A stretch of DNA of 64,000 nt, from positions 49,044,042 through 49,108,041 of the forward strand of contig OZ024745.1 of NCBI GenBank assembly GCA_964016885.1. Direction: 5' to 3'. The notes under the pieces were generated by a model. That model saw only the letters and a program-made list of their open reading frames with translations, was not told the origin of the DNA and ran no database searches. The translations under genes were made by a program, and so were the position numbers. Each line of letters starts with the position of its first letter. Position 1 is the first letter of the stretch. Shown here piece by piece: positions 45,401 to 57,171 of this stretch. The DNA comes from Eledone cirrhosa. Taxonomy: Eukaryota > Mollusca > Cephalopoda > Octopoda > Eledonidae.

Positions 45401-45994
45401 TCTTTTGAATTCTAAGTTTGCCTGCAAAAACACTGATGCCAAGATGTATTAGTGCTTGCTTTTCTCTTGGACAGCATTTGTTCGATCAGCCAGTATTTTT
45501 TGCTTCTGCCTCTAAGCCTTACAAGAATACATGGCTAAACATCATACCTGTGTGGTCAACTGATATCTAACTAGACTGCAAGCATCTCTGTATTGACATT
45601 TCCCTCATGGTCAGTCTCCGAATTGGCAAATAACACAAAGGATATTGTTGCTCTATGATAAATGCTTTGAGAATCCACCCAACTTAGTGTCTGCTTTTTC
45701 ACACAACATGCCACTCTCAACGAGATTGTTAAACATGGCTTACATGTAGCTAGCTTCCTGTCACAGCTGGAATCCATGTGGGGAAGGGAGGGTAGATCAT
45801 CATCATCATCATCATCATCATCATTATCAAGGTTGTTAAATATGGCTTACATACAGCTAACTTCCCATTACAAGGAGAATGCAAAACACCAGACAACATT
45901 ACAGCCTTTCTATTTAGAGGTAGTAAGTCATATGATATAAAATATACACTAAATTCACTTCTTTTATCAGTAGTTTTCATTTTTCTCTCAACAG

Positions 45995-46141
45995 TGTTGT
46001 CCGTGCACTTGTTAAAGCTGATAAATCTGTAGTGAAATCAGAAGATGAAGACTCTAATACACCATTGCATATTGCTGCACTTAATGGACATGACAAAGTT
46101 GGAGAAATTCTCATAAACTTTGGAGCAGATGTTGGAGCAGT
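45995..46141 (+). CDS. TRPA exon 11: ankyrin repeats
   Basis: Residues 481-529. Acceptor CTCAACAG, donor GTAAGT, phase 2/2. NVVRALVKADKSVVKSED and TPLHIAALNGHDKVGEILIN. Confidence 0.92.
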
Positions 46142-46267
46142 GTAAGTAAAAAAATTGAATGAATAAAAATAAAAATAGAAAACTAGTTTATTTTGGCACC
46201 ATCAAAGTTTTCTGAATGTTCACTTTCTTATAAACTTATTTATCTCTCTCTTTCTCCCTTCTCTCTC

Positions 46268-46545
46268 TCTCAAACGAAGGTGGATGAGTGGAGTAATACT
46301 CAGAGATAGGAAGATAAAAAATGATTTGCAGAGGATGATGGGAATAGAGCCAGTGATGAGTGTTGTGTAGTGAAATGGAATGAGATAGTTGGGTCATGTG
46401 TTGAAAGATGAAAGCAGCTAGATGAGAGGAGAGATAGAAATTAATGAGGAAAGAAGTAAAGTAAGGGGAGGACCAACATAACTAAAGATGATGGGGAAGA
46501 GATAGAAAAGGGCTTGCAGGGCTAACCCCTACATTAGCAGGAAAA
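46268..46545 (+). pseudogene. LINE C-terminal relic
   Basis: In a frame with stops: WMSGVILRDRKINDLQRMMG, LGHVLKDE and VRGGPT, similar to the C-terminal region of RTE-like LINEs. Within intron 11. Confidence 0.5.
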
Positions 46546-46860
46546 ATAACCTTACATTAAAGCATCCATTGCTGTTCGTTTGTATCTCTGACACAACCTC
46601 TATCTCTCTCCTTCTTTCTCTCTCCATCCACTTAATCAGAGCTTTTGTTCTTCTAGACCAGCCAGCAACAATGTCTTGCTTACATTTGTTCTAAATAAAT
46701 ACAAACATATAGAGATACTTTTAAAGTCTTGCATCATAGAACGAAGGGTGGTTTCAGACACTATGCTATCAAAAGGGTTAATTTCAAAATCAAATCAAAT
46801 CTTTCAATGATCATTTATAAAATATTTATCATTGTTTTTCTTTTTTGCTAATAATTTCAG

Positions 46861-46972
46861 TAACAATAACATGTGGACTCCACTGGACTGTGCTGCTGCA
46901 AATGGATGGACTCACATGGCTTCAATACTTTTAGATTCTGATAGCTTAGTGGATCCAGCAGATAAATCTAAG
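46861..46972 (+). CDS. TRPA exon 12: ankyrin repeat
   Basis: Residues 530-567. Acceptor TAATTTCAG, donor GTTTGT, phase 2 in, 0 out. NMWTPLDCAAANGWTHMASI and LLDSDSLVDPADKSK. Confidence 0.9.
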
Positions 46973-47406
46973 GTTTGTATATTAGACACTGTAATGACTT
47001 TGTGCTACTCATCAACATCACTAGCATTGTCATCATTATCATCATCATCCTGACAAGTGTGGAAACGTTTGTAAGCAAGATGTAGCCTCCTTAGCTCATC
47101 TGAGAAGTCAGTAGCTTCACTTGAGTACTGACTCAGCCTGTGATGACCAATCCAATTCTTGCTAGTATGAAAAACATATTAAATGATGATGATAATGATG
47201 ATGTTGGAGTAAAACATTTTGTTTTGAGTTTGGTTATTTTTGTGAAGAGAGAATGGTGAGAAGATCTAGGATCATTGAACTGTGTATAATTAAAACAGTT
47301 GTAGCAAGAAGAGTTCTAGCCTTTTTCATCTTAAGTAGAAAAAAATTACTTGTAAAATATTAATACTTTTCTGATCATTTACTAATCATACGTTTCTAAT
47401 TTGTAG

Positions 47407-47543
47407 ACAACTCCCCTTCATCTTGCTTGTCGTAATGGACACTTACGTATGGTGCGGCTCCTACTGGAACGGAATGCCAGTGTAAATCAACGGGACTCTG
47501 ATGGAAATAATTGTCTTGATTTGGCAATTGATAATAATAACAA
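47407..47543 (+). CDS. TRPA exon 13: ankyrin repeats
   Basis: Residues 568-612. Acceptor TAATTTGTAG, donor GTAAGG, phase 0 in, 2 out. TPLHLACRNGHLRMVRLLLE and RDSDGNNCLDLAIDNNN, the last repeats before the linker. Confidence 0.92.
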
Positions 47544-47690
47544 GTAAGGGATTCCAGTATGAACTATTGTTTCCCCCAGAAACGTTTGTGTTACTTAAAA
47601 TGCCATTTTTTGTTTCTTGTTTTAGTCACAGTATCTGGATTATAGTATGTTTATTTATTCACTTTACTGTTTATTATAACCCAAATAAAT

Positions 47691-47875
47691 GGTGGATTGG
47701 CAGTCAATGGACTGTCTGACAAATATATAGCAATATTTGTTCCAGCTCTTTACATTCTGAGTTCAAATCACATCAAGGTCAACTTTACTTTTCATCCTTT
47801 GGAGGTTGATAAAATAGAGTATCGACTTTTCCATCCCAATAGATTGTTTGCCTTGTGCCTAAATTAAAAACCATT
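47691..47875 (+). mobile_element. Old tRNA-derived SINE
   Basis: GGTGGATTGGCAGTCAATGG, CTGAGTTCAAATCACATC, GTTGATAAAATAGAGTATCG, CCTTGTGCCTAAATTA. Diverged. Confidence 0.7.
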
Positions 47876-47894
47876 ATAACATAGATTCAGTATT

Positions 47895-48260
47895 ATCATC
47901 ATTGCCATTTTTACATCTGTTGAACCCATGCTAGCATAGGTTCAACAGATCCTCTTCAAAACAGCATTTTACTACTTGTATTCTTTTCTCGTCTATATTG
48001 TGAGGTTCAGCATCCTGAAATTAGCTTCCACCCACATCTTCCATACTTTCCTTCCATTTGGAGCTCTTGGCATCCCTTCTTCAACTGACATCATCTATAC
48101 AAGTTACATCAACATACCAGCACAGCTTTCTTTCTTGCACACCATATCTGATTCCCGTTATACCCAGTTTTTTTTTATCTCAACTCACCTCTGCTTCATC
48201 GTTCAAGCACTCTAGTGTTACACATCCAATGGTGTATTCTTCCTTCATTTTTTTGTCATT
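47895..48260 (-). mobile_element. Decayed family A LINE fragment
   Basis: Minus-strand tail joined to C-terminal coding remnants (CACCATATCTGATTCCCG, GTGTTACACATCCAATGG). It includes a 36-bp inverted repeat at 47915-47950 with one mismatch. Confidence 0.55.
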
Positions 48261-48644
48261 TATTCAATTACAGATTGAAACTTAGAATCTATTGTAATTA
48301 TGATACACTGACCCATAAGTAGTATTAACTAACTAGGACATGTGTTCAAATCCTTGCGTTACAACATCACAGCTTTCAATAGAATTTTTATTATACATTT
48401 AGGTGGAATAGAGATTTTTTAATAATATGTCTTAAGTCATATACAAGGTTAAGTTCAGTGTGCTGTGAATGGAATTGTAAGCTCCTAGATGATTAGATGT
48501 TTTTTTTTCATTTATAAGAAAAACTAAGCATTTAAAATTTCATCTGTGATTTTCATTTGGTTGATTTGTAACAAGTGTTTCTTAATCCATTCATATAGTA
48601 GAGGTTTTTTTTATTATCCCTAAATACTGTTATATACCCAGTTT

Positions 48645-49178
48645 TTGGTATGGACATGTGATGCGTATGAAGGATGACAGCTGCATAAAAAGGTGCAGAG
48701 CATTAGAAGTCAAGGGAAACTGCGGAGTGGGGAGATCCAAGAAGACCTGGGATGAGGTGATAAAAGCTGACCTTACCCAATTACACCTCTCAAAGGCGAT
48801 GACACACGACCGTGACCTCTGGCGTCATGCAGTAATACAGAGTACCCGACCCCCCATGGGTACAAACTGAAGCATATAGACAATATGCCCTCACACCCTC
48901 CCACTGCAAGGTGGTCGTGGAGGTGCCACGGTAAAAAAGCACCCAGCCCACACTGTAAAGTGGACGTGTAGGCGCCATGGAAAAAGCACCCAGCACTCAC
49001 TGTAAATGAGGTTAGTGTTAGGAAGGGCATCCAGCTGTAGAAATCAAGCCAAAATCAGTTCCTGTATGAGCAAGGCATGGTCAGCCGACCAGACACTGCC
49101 CACAACAGGACAACCCGTCTAACCCATGCTAGCATGGAAGAACGGACGTAAAACGGTGATGATGATGATGATGATGAC
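48645..49178 (+). mobile_element. Family A-like LINE 3' end
   Basis: + frame 48658-48870 encodes MRMKDDSCIKRCRALEVKGN and the WDEVIKADLTQLHLSK block. The UTR follows and ends (GAT)n. Very close to 35281-35895. Confidence 0.85.
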
Positions 49179-49210
49179 TGTTAACAGAAATTTGTGACTG
49201 CTTTACACTC

Positions 49211-49398
49211 ACGGTGAATTGGCAGTATCGGTAGAGGGTTGGATTATGCTTTCCAGCATAGTTACGTCCCTTTACGATCTGAGTTCAATTCCCGCTGAGG
49301 TTAACTTTGCCTTTCATCCTTACGGGGTCGAAAAAATAAAGTACCAGTAATGTACTGGGTAATTGCTGGCCTTGTGCCTAAAGTAGAAACAATTATTT
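49211..49398 (+). mobile_element. tRNA-derived SINE
   Basis: Near full-length main SINE with a small deletion after GTAGAGGGTTGGA. Confidence 0.85.
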
Positions 49399-49463
49399 TA
49401 ATGATTCCATTTTTCAGCTTCATTCCTCAATGTATTCAGAAATATTACTGGATGGAACAATTA

Positions 49464-49552
49464 TATATACATGGCGTCCCCCCATAATATATACACACTT
49501 CAACAGTATTCTAACAAAGTGTATATACATTTATTGGGACACCCTGTATATT
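49464..49552. mobile_element. Short terminal-inverted-repeat element, copy 3
   Basis: TATATACATGGCGTCCCCCC at the left versus TTATTGGGACACCCTGTATA at the right, with CAACAGTATTCTAAC between. Opposite orientation to copies 1 and 2. Confidence 0.65.
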
Positions 49553-49645
49553 ATACATTCATGCCTTTATTCAGCATGCCCACTTATACATTTGTATAAC
49601 ATTCTGGAAACATTGTTAATACGACCATATTTTATCCAATTTCAG

Positions 49646-49767
49646 TGATGTTGCTATGCAAATTGTCAGTGACAAGAGATGGGAAGAAGCCATGCAAAAT
49701 GAAACACTAAACTTGAAAACAGGATATCGCCAAACCCCAATGAGAAAATTAATCAGAAAAATGCCAG
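49646..49767 (+). CDS. TRPA exon 14: end of ankyrin domain and pre-S1 linker
   Basis: Residues 613-653. Acceptor CAATTTCAG, donor GTGAAA, phase 2 in, 1 out. DVAMQIVSDKRWEEAMQ matches the TRPA1 SKRW landmark. Where vertebrate TRPA1 has the reactive C621 (NKCP), this exon has RQTP. Confidence 0.92.
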
Positions 49768-49858
49768 GTGAAAGAGTGGTATTTTTTGTATATAAACCTG
49801 TATTAAAATCTGATACAGTATTACTTTTTACACTTTATTATTGATCTTAAATTCTTAA

Positions 49859-50050
49859 GGGCGGTGGATTGGCAGTATCGGTAGAGGGTCGGACGCCATG
49901 CTTTCCAGCATAGTTACGTCCCTTTACGATCTGAGTTCAAATCCCGCCGAGGTTGACTTTGCCTTTCATCCTTACGGGGTCGATAAAATAAAAGTACCAG
50001 TAATGCACTGGGTAATTGCTGGCCTTGTGCCTAAAGTAGAAACAATTATT
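49859..50050 (+). mobile_element. tRNA-derived SINE, young copy
   Basis: Full length, with TTATTGATCTTAAA on both sides. Confidence 0.9.
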
Positions 50051-51536
50051 GATCTTAAAACTATTATTACTATTAATATATGGGTTAGAAGAAACTGAGA
50101 ATACCAACATAGAGCATTATAGTATGTCAATATAGCAGCTATAGATAGTATCAGTATAGGGTATTATAATGATGTTAACATAATCATTTAATAGCCATGA
50201 AATGTATGGCCAGTAATGTACATCAAGATATAAGCTTCCAGCTGGCTGAGACTACATAATTGCTTCAATTTCCTGTTGAAGTTATTATATTTATGCCATT
50301 AAGATTTATGCCATTGATAAAAGAAAGAAGGCTATAATATCTGCCTTTTTTAACTTTTTGTCTATTGTAAGTAACACAGATCAATATCCTTGGAAAATGA
50401 TTGATAGTTTTAGTCTTAGCTTCTTCCATGCCTTTTGGTGTATCGAGCAGTAAGTAGTCACTAATGGCTACAATCAGGGGCAGCTTCTTGACGTCTGTGC
50501 CAAGTGATGTTGGCTGCCATCAGGTCTTTTTGGAACGTTTGTCACCAGGTGATCCTGGGGCATACTCGCTTCCATTTGCCTCCAGGTGGAGTCCAGTTCA
50601 TCGCTGTTTTCGAATGTCATTGCCCAGGTGCAGAATATGACCACCTAGGTGGCACTGTTGCAATATAGATAATAAAATTATAAGATTTTCTCAGATTTTC
50701 TCAGATTTTCTAAGAAAGAAAAAATAGCATGTAGCAAAGACTGGTTGAAGATGATATTATTGAAGTATTGGAGGTGAATATAAAGGATCTTTGATATATG
50801 ACAGAAAATTGGCAGAGTTTTAAAGCATAGGTCAAAATGCTTTGTATTTATTCTGGCTCTCTGTGCCAGAAATCAAAGTTTAAATCTTACTGATATTAAT
50901 TTTGTTTTTCATCCTTTTGGGGGGTTGATAAACTAATGTACCAATCCAAGGTGGTGGATTGGTGAAATTGTTAAAGCAATGAACATGATACCTTGTGGTA
51001 TTTGTTGTGGCTCTTTGCATTCTGAATTCAAATCCTGCTGTGACCTGCTTTAGTAGATATAATCTGTTGCCCAAATTAATATTATTAACCCAGTCATGGA
51101 TAAAATGTGGCCCGTTTGGCTTTCTGAATGGCACACCTAATTTCATCTTATGATGAGCCACATCCTATGCAACCCATTGCTTGAAAAAGGTTAGCCATGC
51201 CTGGTCTAATCCGTGGGTATCTCTCAACTAAATACCAGGGTTTTTTGTCCAGGGTTCTGCTAATCTTTTAAGGTGGATAAAAATATCTGAGAATATATCA
51301 GTAAAGTAACACAATTCTATAACAAGGATATATTGAGGTACAAGAAGAGTAAAGGAGTTTTGATTTGAATAAATATGCATTCAACAAATATGTAGAGAAG
51401 TATAAGCCATTATGATAAGGGATAAATAAAAAATTAAAATGATAGATAACAAAATATGAATTGGTAATACTAAATCTAGTTAGAAATCTGCTATATACTT
51501 GGTTTAATTTATGTGTAAACCTATATTTTTATACAG
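50051..51536. other. Intron 14: old repeats
   Basis: 50440-50670 resembles a LINE-derived UTR but was not assigned. Old SINE pieces lie at 50810-50945 and 50950-51060 (+). Confidence 0.4.
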
Positions 51537-51686
51537 AAGTTGCAGAGAAAGTACTTAACCAATGTATTTCCACATCTAATAGTCCAGACAGTCATGACTA
51601 TTCTATAACTTTCACATATAAATATTTGGATGACACCTATACTGACTGGTCAGCTAGTAAGGGCAGTGATCAAGCTTCAACGTCAG
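51537..51686 (+). CDS. TRPA exon 15: pre-S1 linker
   Basis: Residues 654-703. Acceptor TTATACAG, donor GTATGT, phase 1/1. EVAEKVLNQCISTSNSPDSH then DYSITFTYKYLDDTYTDW aligns with vertebrate TRPA1 around C633-C665. Only the position of C641 is still Cys. Confidence 0.92.
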
Positions 51687-51785
51687 GTATGTACCATATA
51701 CAATTAAAAATTAAGATTTTGATATATATATCTCCATGTAATTTGAATTAATGAAACCCATAAAAAATAAAGATATATCATTATT

Positions 51786-51913
51786 TTGGCCCTTTATGGT
51801 CTGAGTTCAAATCCTGCCGAGGTTAACTTTGCCTTTCATCCTTACGGGGTTGATAAAATAAAGTACCAGTGGAATAATTGCTGGCCTTGTGCCAAAAGTA
51901 GAAACAATTATTT
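51786..51913 (+). mobile_element. 5'-truncated SINE
   Basis: Main SINE without its head, from GGCCCTTTATGGTCTGAG to AAGTAGAAACAATTATT. Confidence 0.8.
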
Positions 51914-51998
51914 TATATAGAAATGACTTCTACAGGATTAGAATTGTTTCATTCGTATGAAACAGTTCTAGTTTTGTAGAAGTAATTTTTATATAAAA
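51911..51998 (+). repeat. Hairpin with 42-bp arms in intron 15
   Basis: Arms 51911-51952 and 51957-51998 around a 4-nt centre. There are six non-Watson-Crick positions. Five are G-U in a + strand RNA and one is G-A. It starts at the end of the truncated SINE. Confidence 0.75.
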
Positions 51999-52106
51999 TA
52001 TTGATATATATATATATTCTTTATACCATTGTATTGAGTGCCTTTTTCAGCTATTGTCATTTCCTGATCCCCAGCAGGAATGCACCACCCTTATATATAT
52101 ATAAAA

Positions 52107-52930
52107 AGCACCCAGTTCACATTGTATAGAGGTCATGTTGGTGTCATGACAAAAAGCACTCTGACTACCTACCAGTCCAGTTGATCTCGCTTCCTCTCTT
52201 GCTTATTAATACTTGTTCCCATCAACTTGTATTAAGTTATTCCATTCCTTCCTAAGGTTACTAACCACACTTATGTGTGTGGCTTTGATTGTAAATTTTT
52301 ACCATCCCATATCGGTATGTTGATATTTCTTCTTGTTTTGTTTTTTTTCCTCCAACGTTTGTTGTTGACTTCCCGAAGAGCTATCGAGGAATAGTTATTG
52401 ATGCAATGTGGTGAATAGTCCTATCTTTAATGCATTCGAAACTAAAATGATCCACAGAAGACAGCCGATGAGTGGGAATTGTCTTTGAGTTTGTTTCTTA
52501 TAAGTTTTCTGTTCCCTTTTCTCCCATTTGTTTTTTGAATAATATTTCCTAGTATCCACACAGCCCTATTTTCAAATCAACTATATATATATATATATAT
52601 ATATATTTTATTTTTCATTCTTACAGGTGGTTTCTATCATTGTTTATTGGTTTCTATATATTGTGGGAGTATTGTTAAGAGGTGTATGCTTGTTCAAAAG
52701 GCGTACAACTGCATTTTAGATGTCAAAATATTAAAATTTCACACGTGCATAGTTTCTGTTTACCAAATCTCACTCACAAGGTATTGGTCAACCAGAGACT
52801 ATGATAGAAGGCATTTGCCCAAAGTAGTACACACTAATATTAAACTCTGAACCGTGTAGCTTAGAAGTGAACATCTTAACCATACAGCCATGCTAGCACC
52901 CATTTTCATTGTTGCGTTTCTCATCTTATT
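52107..52930. other. Intron 15: LINE and SINE relics
   Basis: 52107-52190 is a plus-strand LINE UTR scrap (AGCACCCAGTTCACATTG). (TA)n lies at 52583-52605. About 52800-52900 (-) is a second-type SINE head (CTTAACCATACAGCCATG). Confidence 0.45.
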
Positions 52931-52944
52931 AATTTGTTATTCAG

Positions 52945-53042
52945 GTTTAACATATGATCATGACTTTAAAGTGACACCAGAAGCAATTCCTTACACAAAA
53001 AATATGTCTATGTTGAAAAAGAACCATCCTTTGAACATAATG
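52945..53042 (+). CDS. TRPA exon 16: pre-S1 linker
   Basis: Residues 704-736. Acceptor TTATTCAG, donor GTAAAC, phase 1 in, 0 out. LTYDHDFKVTPEAIPYTKN then MSMLKKNHPLNIM, upstream of the HPV motif shared with TRPA1. Confidence 0.88.
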
Positions 53043-54179
53043 GTAAACATTTAACTCTTCATTTTAACAATATTTATTTCCTCTGTTCTAGTAAATCATG
53101 TTCGAGAAACAGATGTATCTTTTCAAGGACGTCATTGGCTCTGGCATTTTCAAGTTCTTTCATTATTTATCATTTAATGACTGTTTTCCCTGCTAGTTGA
53201 ATGGATTTTCACAGACCATGTCTGTACTGAAGTGGGGCCACTGACTTCCCAGACAGGCCGGGGCTTTGTATTCCCCTTATATATGGTTCTGCATTCTACC
53301 AAGTACATTTTATTGTGAGACCAGCACTAGAGAGGTTGTCGTGTCCTTGACAGAACTGGAGGGTTCTCCCAACTGTTTGTTTGGCAAGTTTTCTATGGCT
53401 GGATTCCTTCCTATTTGTCTATATATTTCTTTAGCTCAACTTGAATACCCCTGTATGTTACAAGAGGTGATTCAAAGAGTCAGCACTAGAAAGAACATCT
53501 GTCAGTAAAACATTGCCTTAAAAAGAACCCAGTGATGCATATTAAGCTTGTCATAGTGCTGACAAGACTAACCCTTACTTGTGCAGAAGAAATGGCCTTA
53601 AAACACATTTAATGAAAATCAACTTGTATCATTTTATGAGTTGTGTGAATGCAACAATTCTGAGTGAATCAATATTCCAAACAAATTGATGTTTTTCAGT
53701 ATCTCTAAAGCCATTTCTACAAAATATAGTGAATTCATATGATTGCCTTTATTTTAGGTTTATTTATACCTAAAATAAATTTTTGGTCTTGAAGGATGTG
53801 CAAAGGCCATGGACACAGACCCTTCCTTCTGACAAATAACTATTAAAAATTAAGTTTTTTATTCAAGCATGTGTTTTTAAGACTACATTATACAACATCT
53901 CCTTCACCTTGAGGGAGCCATTTCTAGTAGCTTGTGTGGCAATGTAAAAGCTCCTTCATTGGTTCATTGTAGTGTACCATAGCCTTCTATATATATATAT
54001 ATGGACTCATAACTTTTGATGGAATCTTAGGGGTGAACATAGTCAATTTCTTCCAGAGAAAGAGAGAGAGAGAAAGAGAGTGGAAGTGAGAAAGATAATA
54101 GAGAAGGAATCAATCTCACTATGTTGTCTATCCAACTCACCAATATAATGGTTTAAAACATTTTTTTATTCCCATTTAG
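53043..54179. other. Intron 16, decayed LINE UTR
   Basis: 53140-53480 has minus-strand LINE UTR traces (GTTTTCTATGGCTGGATTCC). A GA-rich tract lies at 54055-54085. Otherwise unrecognised. Confidence 0.4.
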
Positions 54180-54346
54180 GCCGAGAATAATCAAGAAATC
54201 TTACTATCTCATCCTGTTGTTAAACAACTCTTGAGCTATAAATGGTCTTCATTTGGTGCACCTTTATATTATGTGAATCTCTTCATCTATTTGATCTTTC
54301 TCGTCTTTTTTACTGGCTACATTTTACAAGCAAAGCCACCTGAACC
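54180..54346 (+). CDS. TRPA exon 17: S1
   Basis: Residues 737-791. Acceptor TTCCCATTTAG, donor GTAAGT, phase 0 in, 2 out. AENNQEILLSHPVVKQLLSY matches the TRPA1 QNNRIELLNHPVCKE landmark. YYVNLFIYLIFLVFFTGYIL is S1. Confidence 0.95.
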
Positions 54347-54463
54347 GTAAGTGTCTCGTCATGTTATTATTTTGTCATTGCATTTAAAGTTAGATAAAAA
54401 AAAACGTCAGGCAATCAGGTTGTTGTTGATGCTGCATTTTCTTTTTTAATATTTAGTCAGCGA

Positions 54464-54679
54464 AGGGCAGTGGGTTGGCAGTATTGGTAGAACGTCAGAC
54501 AACATGCTTTGTAGCATAGAGTTACAACCCTTTACGTTCTAAGTTCCAATCCTTCCAAGGTTAGCTATGCCTTTCATCCTTATGGGGTCAATAAAATAAA
54601 GTACCAGTAATGTAATGGAGTCTTTAATCGATTTTCCCCTCCTCCAGAATTGTTGGCCTTGTGCCTAAATCAGAAACCA
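54464..54679 (+). mobile_element. tRNA-derived SINE with internal insertion
   Basis: Main SINE pattern with about 30 extra bases (GAGTCTTTAATCGATTTTCC) between the core and the 3' CCTTGTGCCTAAATCAG. Confidence 0.75.
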
Positions 54680-55594
54680 AGATTTAGTCATCAGAGAGTG
54701 AAGGGTAGTGCCATAACCTTTTTCAGCACCTTTGACACATACAGGAAGGAGGAATGTGTTATACTTTACTATTTAAAAAAATATATATATGCTGTGTGCA
54801 TCCTGGCTTTTAAGAATAGATACAGTGTCCCTGTGTACCATAAGAGGTGACTAGAATGGTTGGTGTCAGGAGGGACATCTGGTTTTAAAACTTTGTCTCA
54901 AAACATTCTGTCCAACCCATGACAACATGGAAAATAGGACATAAGCTGTTGATATATCTGAAACTACATTGGGAAATGTAATATTAGAAACATAATGCCG
55001 GGAAAAACATACAATGGTCAAAGATGGAACAGCTTTGGATATAAGTTTGTTCAGTAAGGACTGACTTGGGGACAGTTGTTCAGTGACAATAAATTACCAT
55101 ACACCGTCCATTCTCAAATGAGAATATTTTAACTCAGTATTATAAACCAGAACATTATGTATCTATCTTATCTGTTTCTGCAGTCAGGATAAATTATGGT
55201 AGTGTTTTTTTATTTTTTTTTATTTTGAGTTTCTTTAAATTCTTTGTTACCATATTTCTTACAAAAAATACGGTCTATGATTTTCAAACAATTTTGAAAA
55301 TAATCAAGAATTTGACAGGATTTAGTAATGTAATCAACTTTTTCAATACTTAGCTAGTGTTTGGAGCTTAATCTGGCAAAGGGTCTTACATAAAAATTTG
55401 AAGGAAGGTTTTCAGATAAATATAAACACTTTAAATAAAACATTTAAAAAAAAAATCAAACATTTTTTTTAAAATCATAGAATGAGGGGTCGATTCAAAG
55501 GGGGGGGGGGGTACCAAAAGATTTAATTCTCTTTCATTGAAGAATGTTCAGTGAAAATTAGAATGAATAAATCTTGAAAATGTTACTATTTCAG
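54680..55594. other. Intron 17, nothing else recognised
   Basis: Short A/T runs and a G-run near 55501-55511. No coding signal. Confidence 0.4.
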
Positions 55595-55715
55595 TGGAGC
55601 TGTCTACTATGATTCACAGAACAACTGCATTGCTACTGAGATGAATTCGGGCTTCTTTATCAACTATGGGAAATATGTGGTCATTGTTCTTAGTGTACTT
55701 ATGTTATTACGAGAG
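55595..55715 (+). CDS. TRPA exon 18: S1-S2 loop and S2
   Basis: Residues 792-832. Acceptor CTATTTCAG, donor GTGAGA, phase 2 in, 0 out. GAVYYDSQNNCIATEMNSG is the extracellular loop. YGKYVVIVLSVLMLLRE is S2. The loop has no N-x-S/T sequon, unlike mammalian TRPA1. Confidence 0.93.
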
Positions 55716-55800
55716 GTGAGAACATAGGCAAAAAGCCTTATTTCATAATATTGAAGCTTTTCTACTTACGTCATTTAATAGTGTTTAAAGATGTTCTAGA

Positions 55801-55968
55801 TCATCACCACCACACTACTACCATCACCACCACCACCACCACCAACACCACTGTCACCACCAACACCACTACCACTATCACCCCAACCACCACCATCACC
55901 ATGACATCAACCACCGGCACCACTATCACTATCACCCCAACCACCACCATCATCACATCACCACAAAT
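55801..55968. repeat. Degenerate (CAC)n/(ACC)n tract
   Basis: About 170 bp of CACCAC-type trinucleotides. Open frames in it are simple Thr/His or Val runs. Confidence 0.85.
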
Positions 55969-56152
55969 ATGATTGAAATAGTTTATGTTCAGATTTGCCA
56001 ATAATTTATGATGTGTATTGAACCAATTCTTTTTTATGTCACTTCATATTTTTTTTTAATATGCATATACATATTTGTTAGGTTTTCAATAACACAAACA
56101 CACCATGATTCAGAAAAAAGGCATATATGGACCCATATATGCCTTTATACAT

Positions 56153-56376
56153 TTAACCCTTTAGCATTTAAACTGGCCATATTCGGCCAGAATTCTCTCA
56201 CCTCTTTCAAACCAGCTGTAACCAGCTGCTCATACTGATGTTAAGGTATTGTTCTCAAAATAAATAACATCAAAATCTCATAGATTCAATATTATGTGAG
56301 ATAATTATGTGAGGTAAAGTGTTTACAATGAAAATATAATAATAAATATAGAGTAATGTAAATGTTAAATGGTTAA
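56153..56376. mobile_element. piggyBac-type MITE, copy 3
   Basis: TTAACCCTTTAGCATTTAAA to GTAAATGTTAAATGGTTAA. Same internal order as copy 1. It ends 63 bp before exon 19. Confidence 0.75.
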
Positions 56377-56439
56377 GATATTATTTTAAAAAAGGTTTTT
56401 ATTTTCTTACTGTTTAATATTTCCAATTTTATATTTCAG

Positions 56440-56571
56440 ATCTTCCAGTTAACTCAAGCTGGGCTTGGCTATTTGACCTATATAAATCTTCTAGAATGGG
56501 TCACCTACATCTTTGCTATTCTTTTTGTCCTTGGCTTTAGTGAATGTCAACAGAAAATAGTTTATATTGAG
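56440..56571 (+). CDS. TRPA exon 19: S2-S3 and S3
   Basis: Residues 833-876. Acceptor TATATTTCAG, donor GTAAGA, phase 0/0. IFQLTQAGLGYLTYINLLEW then VTYIFAILFVLGF match TRPA1 IFQQKRNYFMD.SNVLEW. Confidence 0.95.
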
Positions 56572-57170
56572 GTAAGACAGATTGGAGTAAATTATCTAGT
56601 AGTCTATTTTAAAGCTGTCACACTGAAACTGCAGCGGTTTCATTTATTTTGTTCTTTTATATTCAGTTTTCTATCCCAGCAAGAGGAGAGTATTTTCCCT
56701 TCTTGTTGCAAGTTTGAACTTTTGGATATTATTATCAGAATTATTTTACAAATAGATGCCTTCCTTACTGCCTACCATGGTGTACTCATAAAATGGAGTT
56801 TATAAACTACTAAGATAGTTTGCTGGAATTGATAAGTTCTATTGCCCAGAGTACTTTACAAATATTACAAGTAGTTGTAGGGAAAATATAATAGTAAGAA
56901 TACAGGTGCAGGTAAAGGGAGCTGTTACTTTACCTTTTTTATTGGCAACAATAGATTTGTGTGTGTGTGTGTGAAGCACATATGCTGTTTGCTAATGAGA
57001 TATGGGCATTGAATATTGACTACCTGCAAAGGATAGGAAGAAAGGTGATGAGTTTAGTCGATTGGATATGAAATGTTAATCAATGTAAAACTTGGAACAC
57101 AAAAGTGCTGAGAGAATGACTGAGTATTAGCAGAAGAGATGCTTGCACTAGTTGAAATATATGATAAGTA
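56572..57170. other. Intron 19, nothing recognised
   Basis: No repeat family recognised. A short (TG)n lies at 56957-56972. Confidence 0.4.
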
Positions 57171-57171
57171 A

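Noticed and set aside
55751..56001. Thr/His-rich and Val-rich open frames on both strands
   Set aside because: Translation of a CACCAC trinucleotide tract in intron 18.
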